A DNA stretch of 64,000 nt from ZC4RG30 sp965652645 (GTDB lineage: Bacteria > Pseudomonadota > Gammaproteobacteria > Steroidobacterales > Steroidobacteraceae): positions 55,334 through 119,333 of the forward strand of contig CBFGXE010000007.1 of NCBI GenBank assembly GCA_965652645.1, read 5' to 3'. This document shows positions 34,603 to 41,573 of the stretch, in pieces. Within the stretch, counting starts at the first letter, position 1. Every line of letters begins with the position of its first letter. The position numbers and the translations under genes were made by a program. The notes under the pieces are model-generated. The model had not been told where the DNA came from and ran no database searches. It was given only the letters and a program-made list of their open reading frames with translations.

Positions 34603-35187
34603 ATGACCACCGTGACGACCATCGTGGAGGGCGGAATGAATCCAGCCGTCTCCGCCACCCGCCCGGCCGGTGCAACCAGTGCCGTGTCCTGGAGCGCCAT
34701 CCTCGCCGGCGCCGTCGCCGCCGCCGCGCTGTCGCTGATCCTGCTGGTGCTGGGCATCGGCCTCGGGCTTTCGGTGGTCTCCCCCTGGGTGGGCGCCACG
34801 CCGTCCGCGACAGGGATGACCTGGTCCACCATCGCGTGGATTTTCATCACCGCCTTCGCCGCCTCGGGGCTCGGCGGTTATATCGCCGGCCGGCTGCGCT
34901 CGCGCTGGCCCTCGGCGCAGCAGGACGAGGTGTACTTCCGCGACACCGCGCACGGCTTCCTTTCCTGGGCCGTGGCCACGCTGCTCACGGCCGCGGTCTT
35001 CACCAGCGTGATCGGCAGCATCCTGGGCTCACCCGACCCGGCGCTTGCACCGCTCAGCGAGGCCACGGAAGAGGCGCGCCGCAATGCCGCCACGGCATCA
35101 CTGTGGATCTTCGTGTCGCTGCTGATCGGTGCCTTCGCCGCCAGCTGGCTGGCCACCTTTGGCGGGCGCCAGCGCGACCTGCCCTGA
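34603..35187 (+). CDS. Four-helix integral membrane protein (family often called PhnA-like)
   Basis: About 194 residues from ATG 34603, which has GGAG eight bases upstream; the frame also contains an ATG at 34570. Helices are visible at about 30-58, 75-97, 118-143 and 166-186. Motifs SWSAILAGAVAAAALSLIL, ASGLGGYIAGRLR and EVYFRDTAHGFLSWA recur in a widespread proteobacterial family of unknown function that is often labelled PhnA-like without evidence. Fifteen bases downstream comes a 23-codon membrane ORF, probably co-transcribed. Confidence 0.75.
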   Translation: MTTVTTIVEGGMNPAVSATRPAGATSAVSWSAILAGAVAAAALSLILLVLGIGLGLSVVSPWVGATPSATGMTWSTIAWIFITAFAASGLGGYIAGRLRSRWPSAQQDEVYFRDTAHGFLSWAVATLLTAAVFTSVIGSILGSPDPALAPLSEATEEARRNAATASLWIFVSLLIGAFAASWLATFGGRQRDLP

Positions 35188-35202
35188 CACAAAGGAGCCC
35201 CC

Positions 35203-35274
35203 ATGCGCTCGATACTGCTCTGGCTGCTCGGTGTTCCCATCCCCGTCATCATCCTGATCGCGCTGATCTTCTGA
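35203..35274 (+). CDS. 23-residue hydrophobic membrane peptide
   Basis: A 24-codon ORF with a strong AAAGGAG ribosome-binding site seven bases before its ATG. The product, starting MRSILLWLLGVPIPVI, is one transmembrane helix with a PIP motif in the middle and a C-terminal Phe. I recall similar small ORFs of the type LLWLIGIPIPIIIL in other proteobacteria, so it is likely to be a real small protein. Function unknown; it probably acts with the membrane protein encoded just upstream. Confidence 0.6.
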   Translation: MRSILLWLLGVPIPVIILIALIF

Positions 35275-35319
35275 AGACGGTGGCGCAAGCCGGAACGCAC
35301 CGCGGATGACGCAGGCCGG

Positions 35320-35580
35320 TCAGCCGGTACGCCCGCGGTTCTTCCAGAGGATGGCGGCAAGGATCAGCAGCGAGGCCAGCAGCCGCACGGCATAGATCAC
35401 CGGACTGCCCTCGTCAGGGCGCTCCAGGAAGAGGAACCCGATGCGGTTGCAGCCCTCGATGCCGAATGCCGCCGCAAAGGCCAGGAAAAGCGGGTCGCGG
35501 GTCTTGCGCCAGAACCGCAGGAAAAACAGCGCCGCGGTCAGCGAGCAGGTGACGATCACCCCCAGCAGGAAGCTCTCCAT
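35320..35580 (-). CDS. DUF5985-like small membrane protein, distal copy
   Basis: 86 residues from ATG 35580, overlapping the upstream gene's stop by one base (TGATG). Three hydrophobic segments (about 3-21, 29-48, 62-80) and a positively charged RFWRKTRDPLFLAFAAAF stretch. The pattern fits the DUF5985-type proteins that come in adjacent pairs. Function unknown. It is the last gene of a run that starts with otsB. Confidence 0.65.
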   Translation of the reverse strand: MESFLLGVIVTCSLTAALFFLRFWRKTRDPLFLAFAAAFGIEGCNRIGFLFLERPDEGSPVIYAVRLLASLLILAAILWKNRGRTG

Positions 35581-35846
35581 CAGCCCTCCTCCGTGTCCCA
35601 CACCAGCCCGTAGACCAGCAGCAGCATGGCACCGGCAGCGGTGACGAGCCTGTGCGTGTAGAGCTGTGGCACATAGGGCAGCAGCACCAGGTCGACGAAC
35701 ATCAGGCCATTTGAAAGCGTCAGACCGACGAAGCACAGGCCGCTCCAGAGCAGCAACCGCCTGCGCCCCCTGAAGAAGGCGCGCAGCAGCAGGGCCGCGC
35801 ACAGCAGGCTGGTCAGCGTGCACAGCAGGTAAACGGCTGAAGCCAT
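35580..35846 (-). CDS. DUF5985-like small membrane protein, proximal copy
   Basis: 88 residues from ATG 35846; an upstream extension of the frame lies in the previous gene. Three hydrophobic segments, with RAFFRGRRRLLLWSGLCFVGL between the first two and LVWDTEEG at the end. Related in layout to the following 86-residue protein, so the two may form a hetero-oligomer in the inner membrane. One base after the winged-helix-like gene's stop. Confidence 0.65.
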   Translation of the reverse strand: MASAVYLLCTLTSLLCAALLLRAFFRGRRRLLLWSGLCFVGLTLSNGLMFVDLVLLPYVPQLYTHRLVTAAGAMLLLVYGLVWDTEEG

Positions 35847-35847
35847 G

Positions 35848-36237
35848 TCAGTCTCCGTCCTTGAGCTGGAATGCACGGGCGAAGTCGCGCACCGCGCCGG
35901 ACGCGGCCTTCTCGTGGATGAGGCTGGCCACCAGCACCACGTGCTTGCGATACAGCTCGGCCAGCCTTTCCATCATGCGCGAATCATCCCACGCCGGGTC
36001 GTAGGCATACCGGCCCGGTTGGCCCTCCACCGGGGCGATGAAGCCGTGGCGGGCGAGGTCGCCGATGATGCCCCGCCCCCGCTCCACGCTCACATACACG
36101 CGCGCGGCGATGTCGCCCTCGCCCCAGGAGGCACGCTGGCTCTGCCAGAACAGCAGCAGCGATTCCAGGTGGGGCACGCTGTCGATCCTGCTTTCCAGGA
36201 AATGCAGCACATCGGCCGGGAACTCGCGCCTGGGCAT
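35848..36237 (-). CDS. Hypothetical protein, possible winged helix
   Basis: 129 residues with no signal or membrane segment. The order of elements looks like a winged helix: DVLHFLESRIDSVPHLESLLLFW, DIAARVYVSVERGRGIIGDLARHGF, then a short GRYAYDP wing, followed by an amphipathic helix RMMERLAELYRKHVVLVASLI. This is inference from pattern only. The ATG overlaps the otsA stop by one base, and it leads into the DUF5985 pair, so it may regulate or act with them. Confidence 0.6.
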   Translation of the reverse strand: MPRREFPADVLHFLESRIDSVPHLESLLLFWQSQRASWGEGDIAARVYVSVERGRGIIGDLARHGFIAPVEGQPGRYAYDPAWDDSRMMERLAELYRKHVVLVASLIHEKAASGAVRDFARAFQLKDGD

Positions 36238-37640
36238 CAGGCCGAGAGTGCAGTGGGCAGGCTGGCGTCGCGCGCGGCCTCGAGCACCGCGAGATAGCGG
36301 GAATACCAGGCGTGGATGTCGCTCTGCCGCAGCACCTGCATCATGGCCGCGTGGCGGGTGCGGCGCTCATCGAGCGGCATGTTCAGCGCGTGCTGGATGG
36401 CATGCGCCATCGCGCGCGTGTCGTAGGGGTTCACCAGCAGCGCGCCGGTCAGCTCGCGCGAGGCGCCGGCCAGCGTGGAGAGGACCAGCACGCCGGGATC
36501 ATCCGGATCCTGCGCGGCCACGAATTCCTTCGCCACCAGGTTCATGCCGTCGCGCAGCGGCGTGACGATGCCCACCTGCGCGCAGTGCATGAAGGCCATC
36601 AGCACGTCATGCGGGAAGTTGCGGTTCAGGTAGCGGATGGGTGTCCAGTCGGTGTCGGCGAAGCGACCGTTGGTGCGGCCGGTGGCCTGCTCCAGTTCGG
36701 AGCGGATGGTCGCATAGGCATGCAGGTCGGGCCGCGACAGCGGCGCGATCTGCAGGAAGGTCACCCGCCCCTGGTTCTCCGGATGCGTCTCGAGGAAACG
36801 CTCGTAGGCACCGAAACGCTCCACCAGCCCCTTGCTGTAATCCAGTCGGTCGACGCCGATCACCAGCTTGCGCCCCAGCATGCCGTTGACCATGCGGCGG
36901 CAGGTTTCCGACGGACGCGCCCGCTGCACCTCGGCCTGGATGTTGTCCACGTCCACGCCGATGGGAAACACCCCGGCGCGCAGGCGGCGCGTGCCCACCT
37001 GGATCTCGTCCTCGTTCACCAGCGCCTCGGCGCCCCACAGGTGCACCACGGCCGCGCGGAAGGCCTCCAGGTCGCTCACCGTCTGGAATCCCACCAGGTC
37101 GTAGTCGAGCATCGCGCCCATCAGCTCCCCGTACACCGGCAGCACCCGCAACAACTCCACGTGCGGGAAGGGGATGTGCAGGAACAGGCCGATGGGCTGC
37201 GTGACGCCGCCGGCGCGCAGCCGCTGCGCCAGCGGCAGCAGGTGGAAGTCGTGCACCCAGATCACGTCGTCGGGCCTGAGCAGCGGCTGCAGCGAGGCGG
37301 CGAAACGCTGGTTCACCGCCAGGTAACGTTCGTAGTGCTGCTCGCGATGGCGGAAATTGTCGGGGAAATAATGGAACACCGGCCAGAGCACGCCATTGCA
37401 GAATCCCAGGTAGTGCTCGTCGTGCTCGGCGTGGGAAAGATCGATGGTGGCGTAGGTGATGCCCTCGCGCCGCGTGGTGTCCACCCCCTGCGCGGGGTTT
37501 TCCACCACCTCGCCGCTCCAGCCGAACCACAGGCCGCCGCGGGATCGCATGGCTGCGGCCAGCCCTACCGCCAGTCCGCCCGGTGCCGCGCCCCGTCGCG
37601 GCAGGGATATCCTGTTTGATACCGCCACCAGGCGGCTCAT
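36237..37640 (-). CDS. otsA: Trehalose-6-phosphate synthase
   Basis: 467 residues from ATG 37640; the frame stays open upstream only as a shadow of otsB. GT20 glycosyltransferase features: N-terminal LVAVSNRISLP, GGLAVGL, GWSGEV, PVFHYFPDNFRHREQHYERYLAVNQRFA, VIWVHDFHLLPLAQRLR, FLHIPFPHVELLRVLP, the GVDRLDYSKGL motif and the C-terminal DGMNLVAKEFVAAQ. It joins UDP-glucose and glucose-6-phosphate. The gene sits between otsB and three small unknowns in one leftward transcript. Trehalose production suggests osmotic or desiccation stress. Confidence 0.95.
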   Translation of the reverse strand: MSRLVAVSNRISLPRRGAAPGGLAVGLAAAMRSRGGLWFGWSGEVVENPAQGVDTTRREGITYATIDLSHAEHDEHYLGFCNGVLWPVFHYFPDNFRHREQHYERYLAVNQRFAASLQPLLRPDDVIWVHDFHLLPLAQRLRAGGVTQPIGLFLHIPFPHVELLRVLPVYGELMGAMLDYDLVGFQTVSDLEAFRAAVVHLWGAEALVNEDEIQVGTRRLRAGVFPIGVDVDNIQAEVQRARPSETCRRMVNGMLGRKLVIGVDRLDYSKGLVERFGAYERFLETHPENQGRVTFLQIAPLSRPDLHAYATIRSELEQATGRTNGRFADTDWTPIRYLNRNFPHDVLMAFMHCAQVGIVTPLRDGMNLVAKEFVAAQDPDDPGVLVLSTLAGASRELTGALLVNPYDTRAMAHAIQHALNMPLDERRTRHAAMMQVLRQSDIHAWYSRYLAVLEAARDASLPTALSA

Positions 37641-37665
37641 CGCGCCCTCCGTGCGCTTGCCGGCA

Positions 37666-38430
37666 TCACGCCGCGCCCCGTACTCCCTGTGCGGCGAAGC
37701 TCTGGAGCCAGGCACGCACGGCGGCCGGATCATCCAGCCGCCAGCGCGCAGGGACGCGCTCGCCGACGGCGATGTCAACGCCGCCATGTCGCCGCACGGC
37801 GCCGAAACCGTCGAAGTCGGTGCGGTCGTCGCCGATGTAGATGGGAATGAGGCCCTGGAACGGGTCCTCCTGCATGAAGGCCTCGATGGCCGTGGCCTTG
37901 TTCTGCACCGCCGGCTTGATCTCCAGCACGCAGTTGCCCTCGAGCAGCTCGAAGTCTGCCCCCAGCTCGCGCAGGCAGCGCCGCATGGTGGCCGCGGCCA
38001 GCTCCTCGGCGGCGGGCGTGGCGCGGAAATGCAGCGCCAGTGCCGCGCCCTTGTCTTCGAGCAGCAGGCCGGGATGCTGGTCGGCCAGGCGCGAGAGCTG
38101 GGCACGCGCGCTGTCGAGGCGCGTGCCGGGCACCGTGGGCCGGTGCACCACGCCGCGCGCACAGCGGCGCTCGAAGCCGTGGATGCCCGCCATGCAGATA
38201 TCCAGCGGCGCGAACAGGCGCGAGAGCTCATCGAGCGGCCGCCCGCTGATCAGGGCCACCGCCCCGTCGAGGTGGACATGGAGCCGGCCCAGCAGCTCGA
38301 TGAGTCCGGCGTCGATCTGCACGTCCGCGGGTTGCGGCTGCAGGTCTACCAGGGTGCCGTCAACATCGAGGAACAGGCAGGTACGCCGCGTCTGGAAATA
38401 GCGCGGTTCGGGCGCTGCATGGGTCATCAT
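37666..38430 (-). CDS. otsB: Trehalose-6-phosphate phosphatase
   Basis: 254 residues from ATG 38430 (an adjacent ATG at 38427 is equally possible). HAD-superfamily motif I LFLDVDGTLVDLQP, motif II ALISGRP, AGIHGFERR, and motif IV IYIGDDRTDFDGF. It dephosphorylates trehalose-6-phosphate made by OtsA, whose gene follows 25 bases later. The predicted promoter places the transcription start only a couple of bases before the ATG, so the mRNA may be leaderless. Confidence 0.94.
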   Translation of the reverse strand: MMTHAAPEPRYFQTRRTCLFLDVDGTLVDLQPQPADVQIDAGLIELLGRLHVHLDGAVALISGRPLDELSRLFAPLDICMAGIHGFERRCARGVVHRPTVPGTRLDSARAQLSRLADQHPGLLLEDKGAALALHFRATPAAEELAAATMRRCLRELGADFELLEGNCVLEIKPAVQNKATAIEAFMQEDPFQGLIPIYIGDDRTDFDGFGAVRRHGGVDIAVGERVPARWRLDDPAAVRAWLQSFAAQGVRGAA

Positions 38431-38467
38431 GATTGAACATCGTAAATGATTGAGACTGTTCAATCAA
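38431..38467 (-). promoter_or_regulatory. otsB promoter with overlapping palindromic operator
   Basis: On the minus strand TTGATT (38462-38467), a 17-base spacer and TACGAT (38439-38444) form a sigma-70-like promoter. A perfect inverted repeat, GATTGAACA (38431-38439) and TGTTCAATC (38457-38465), covers its -10, spacer and start point. The next gene on the other side encodes a MarR regulator, the natural candidate to bind here. Confidence 0.6.
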
Positions 38468-38508
38468 CGCGCGCGATCCGCGGCGGCCCGCTAGAATGGC
38501 GTCCAATC

Positions 38509-39024
38509 ATGGGCCAGACAGACCGGCCGCCGGGCACCACCCCTCGCGCACAGCGCGAACATGCCGCATTGTTGCTGGCCCGCACCCTTGTCGATCGCGC
38601 ACGCGCGCTCTACCGCGAGCTGGAGCAGCGCACCGGTGCTCCCGTGCAGGCGCATCGCGCACTGGCGGTGATCGCCGCGGAACCGGGCATCCAGTCCTCG
38701 CGCCTCGCCAGCGCGCTGGGCATGCAGCGCTCGGCGGTCAGCCACCTGCTGCGCACCCTGGCGCTGCAGGGATGGATCGAGCGCCGCCGCAGCGGCGATG
38801 ACCTGCGTTCGGTGCACCTGTTCGTGACCACCGCGGGCCGCGGAATACTCGGCGCCACCGCCGGGCGCATGGTGGGCGTGCTCCAGCATGCAGTGGAACA
38901 GCTTGGTGATGTGCGGCTGGCTGAACTGGAGCGCTCGCTCCAGGCGCTGCTGGAGCACATCGAGCCGCCCGCCCCCGGCATGGGCAAGGCGCCACGCCGG
39001 CGCCGTGCGCGCCCCGCGCGCTAG
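38509..39024 (+). CDS. MarR-family transcriptional regulator
   Basis: 171 residues from ATG 38509; the frame is open from 38446 but that would run into the operator. The winged helix spans about 55-125: HRALAVIAAEPGIQSSRLASALGMQRSAVSHLLRTLALQGWIERRRSGDDLRSVHLFVT. The C-terminal dimerisation helices end in an Arg-rich tail. Transcribed divergently from otsB with a palindrome in between, so autoregulation and control of the trehalose operon are likely. The effector is unknown. Confidence 0.88.
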   Translation: MGQTDRPPGTTPRAQREHAALLLARTLVDRARALYRELEQRTGAPVQAHRALAVIAAEPGIQSSRLASALGMQRSAVSHLLRTLALQGWIERRRSGDDLRSVHLFVTTAGRGILGATAGRMVGVLQHAVEQLGDVRLAELERSLQALLEHIEPPAPGMGKAPRRRRARPAR

Positions 39025-39033
39025 GCTGGCGCG

Positions 39034-40317
39034 TCACTCCCGCAGGGCGGCGTGCATGCACTCCGCCCATTCCACGGCCTGGGAATACGCCGCCGCAATG
39101 GAAGCGGCGGGCAAGCCGCCGAATGCCGCTTGCGCCCATGCACCGCGCTCGTAGGCGATCACACACTCCAGCGCGGCGCCCTCCGGTCCCTGGCGAGTGC
39201 ACAGCGCATTGCGCACGGCATCGCTGAGCGGCAGTCCTTCCAGGCATTCTTCCAGCGGCGCGCCGAGGATCACGTCCACCAGCGACAGCAGGCCCGCCAT
39301 GAAATATCCACCCTTGGCACCGGCGCCAGCGGCCACGCAGAGGTTCTCGCACATGCGGGCCCGCGTGAGCGCCTGGATCGCCACCCACGGCGGACGGTCG
39401 TTCATCGAGGCCAGCAGCACCACCGCGCAGATGCGCCGCACTTCGTCATAGCCCAGCAGCAGGATGGCATGCAGCATGGAGCTGACCACGCGCGGCATGC
39501 GGTAGTAGCTGGAGTTGATGCAGCGGAGCAACCGGTAGCTGAGACCCACGTCGCGCACGATGGAACTTTCGATCTCGCCCGCCGGGACACTGCAGTCCTG
39601 CAACGTATGCACCAGCTCCAGCGCCACCAGGCGTGAACTGGGCGCGGCGCGACCGGCAAAGGTTTCCGGATGCTCGAGGAAGTTGCCCTGCAGCAGGTCG
39701 AAGCCGAGCTCGCAGCAGCGTGCCAGCTCCGCCATCGTCTCCACGCCTTCGGCCACCAGCTGCACGCGCAGTCGCCGCAGGCGCGGCACCAGCTCGGCCA
39801 GTTGCGCCGGCACATGCCGGCGCACATCCACTTTCACGATATCGGCGTAATCGAGGATCTCCACCCCTTGCCGCCACAGGTTGTAGTCCGGCAGGGCTAT
39901 GCGGTAACCCTCGCCGCGCAGGCGCATCAGCCCCTCGAGCAGCCTGCCGTCGGCAGCAGAGGCGTCGGGCACTTCGATCACGATGCGCTCCGGCGAAAGC
40001 GGCAGCAACAAGGGTCCGGCCAGCAGGCGCGCCGGAAAGCGGATGAAGGCCGGCAGGTCGCCGACGAGGCGGCGGAAGCCGATGTCCAGCGCGTTGCTCA
40101 CCAGCGATGCGACAGGCGGCACATGATGTGTTGCCGCTGGTGCATCCGCGGCGTGCAGGAGCTGGTAGGCCACCACCCTGAGCGTGGCGTCGAAGATCGG
40201 CTGGCGCGCCATGCGTACCAGCTGGGTCCGCATGGCCACCTCGCCAACCGCAGCGCCATCAATGCCTGGCGCTTCAATGGCCAGGCCTTTCCGGGTCGGC
40301 TTGTTCTTCTGTTTCAT
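39034..40317 (-). CDS. EAL-HDOD (YuxH-type) signalling protein, degenerate EAL
   Basis: 427 residues from ATG 40317; an ATG at 40233 has a better ribosome-binding site (GAGGTG) and would give 399 residues starting just before RMARQPIFD. N-terminal EAL-like domain opens ARQPIFDATLRVVAYQLL, where the EAL triad has become QLL, so c-di-GMP hydrolysis is unlikely. VKVDVRR and VAEGVETMAEL resemble later EAL motifs. The C-terminal HDOD domain has SSIVRDVGLSYRLLRCINSSYY. Such proteins are signalling adaptors, for example in motility and pilus control. It converges on the MarR gene, nine bases apart. Confidence 0.82.
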   Translation of the reverse strand: MKQKNKPTRKGLAIEAPGIDGAAVGEVAMRTQLVRMARQPIFDATLRVVAYQLLHAADAPAATHHVPPVASLVSNALDIGFRRLVGDLPAFIRFPARLLAGPLLLPLSPERIVIEVPDASAADGRLLEGLMRLRGEGYRIALPDYNLWRQGVEILDYADIVKVDVRRHVPAQLAELVPRLRRLRVQLVAEGVETMAELARCCELGFDLLQGNFLEHPETFAGRAAPSSRLVALELVHTLQDCSVPAGEIESSIVRDVGLSYRLLRCINSSYYRMPRVVSSMLHAILLLGYDEVRRICAVVLLASMNDRPPWVAIQALTRARMCENLCVAAGAGAKGGYFMAGLLSLVDVILGAPLEECLEGLPLSDAVRNALCTRQGPEGAALECVIAYERGAWAQAAFGGLPAASIAAAYSQAVEWAECMHAALRE

Positions 40318-40507
40318 CGCCAGGGCTAGTTTGCCGCATCGCGGCAAGAGCCGAAGGTCGAAGCCTCCTGTTTTCCCCACACCGTGACCCACATCACAGG
40401 GGCCCCGCACCTGGCCAGGCGATGTCCGGGGCCATACATCCGCCAAACATCGCGGGCGCTCCAATGGCGCCGTCACGAAACTCCGTGGCATACGACAGGA
40501 GGCTCGA

Positions 40508-40849
40508 ATGTTTGCTTGCATGCAATCCATCAGGGCACTGGGCATCCGGGTGGCTGCAGCCTGTGCTGCCGCCGCGTTCGGTGCCGGCGTCCAGGCCGCC
40601 GACTTCGGCGAGCTGACCAGGGCGGCGCCGCCGGCGGTCACCGCGAAGGTGAACGGCATCGCCGGTCCTTCCAGCACCACTCCGGCCTCGTCCCCGGCCA
40701 GGGCGGTGAAGGTGAGCAGCAGTGCCGAGGGCGGCCAGGACCAGTCCGGTCCGAACCGCAACGGCACCGGTGGCCCGGCGAAGGTGAAGCCGGGCATCGG
40801 CCCCGGCCAGGGCAACGGCGTCGAGTCCAGGGGACCGGCGCCGCGGTAG
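40508..40849 (+). CDS. Small secreted hypothetical protein
   Basis: 113 residues with a strong AGGAGG nine bases before the ATG. A signal peptide (about residues 1-30, ending GVQAADF) precedes a low-complexity, Gly/Pro/Ser/Asn-rich mature chain without cysteines or recognisable domains. It is probably periplasmic or exported and disordered. The next gene encodes a response regulator; a perfect hairpin lies between them. No function can be assigned. Confidence 0.55.
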   Translation: MFACMQSIRALGIRVAAACAAAAFGAGVQAADFGELTRAAPPAVTAKVNGIAGPSSTTPASSPARAVKVSSSAEGGQDQSGPNRNGTGGPAKVKPGIGPGQGNGVESRGPAPR

Positions 40850-40860
40850 GCCATCACCTG

Positions 40861-40894
40861 CGTGCGTCCCGGTTCCCCTTCTCCGGGACGCACG
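40861..40894 (+). terminator. Strong hairpin before the response-regulator gene
   Basis: Perfect 12-base arms (40861-40872 and 40883-40894) around a 10-base loop, 11 bases past the secreted-protein stop and 13 bases before the response-regulator ATG. No U tract follows, so it could be a terminator, an attenuator, or a processing site in a shared transcript. Confidence 0.5.
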
Positions 40895-40907
40895 TATCAT
40901 CCCGCCC

Positions 40908-41573
40908 ATGCGCGTGCTTGTAGTCGAGGACGAGAGCGACACGGCCAATGCCGTGGTGCGCGGCCTGCGACGCACCGGACTGGCCGTCGATCTCGCCCGG
41001 GATGGCGGTGAAGCGCTGCGCATCACGCACGACGTCGACTACGACGTGGTGGTGCTCGACCGTGACCTGCCCGTGGTGCATGGCGATGAAGTCTGCCGGG
41101 CATTGCGCGCACTTCAGGCGCCGCCGGCCGTCCTGATGCTCACCGCCGCCAGCGGTGTGGATGACCGCGTCACCGGGCTGAACATCGGCGCGGACGACTA
41201 CCTCGGCAAACCCTTTGCATTCCCCGAACTGGTCGCGCGGGTGCTGGCGCTCGGCCGGCGCATGGCGCGTCCCAGGGCGCCGAAGCTGAAGGTGGCCGAC
41301 CTCGTGCTCGATTCCGCCACCCGCAGGGCACAGCGCAATGGCCGGGCACTGTCGCTGACTGCCAAGGAATTCGGTGTACTGGAAACACTGTTGCAGGCCG
41401 CGGGTGCGGTGGTCAGCGCCGAGGAGCTGCTGCAGCGGGTGTGGGATGAGAACGCGGATCCGTTCACCGCGGCGGTGCGCGTGACGATGTCCTCGCTGCG
41501 CCACAAGCTGGGTGAACCTCCGTTGATCCAGACGCTGCCCGGCCAGGGCTACCGCATCGAGTCTCCGGCATGA
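40908..41573 (+). CDS. OmpR-family response regulator
   Basis: 221 residues. Receiver domain with phosphoacceptor Asp51 (VVVLDRDLP), acidic pocket Glu8-Asp9 and Lys in LGKPFAF. C-terminal winged helix ending LIQTLPGQGYRIESP. Compared with the usual LDLxLP, DRDLP after the acceptor is slightly unusual. The stop overlaps the kinase start by four bases (ATGA), so the pair is translationally coupled. Confidence 0.93.
   Translation: MRVLVVEDESDTANAVVRGLRRTGLAVDLARDGGEALRITHDVDYDVVVLDRDLPVVHGDEVCRALRALQAPPAVLMLTAASGVDDRVTGLNIGADDYLGKPFAFPELVARVLALGRRMARPRAPKLKVADLVLDSATRRAQRNGRALSLTAKEFGVLETLLQAAGAVVSAEELLQRVWDENADPFTAAVRVTMSSLRHKLGEPPLIQTLPGQGYRIESPA

Noticed and set aside
37641..38231. N-terminal extension of OtsA
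   Set aside because: The extra region is the otsB gene read in another frame. OtsA begins at the ATG at 37640 with LVAVSNR.
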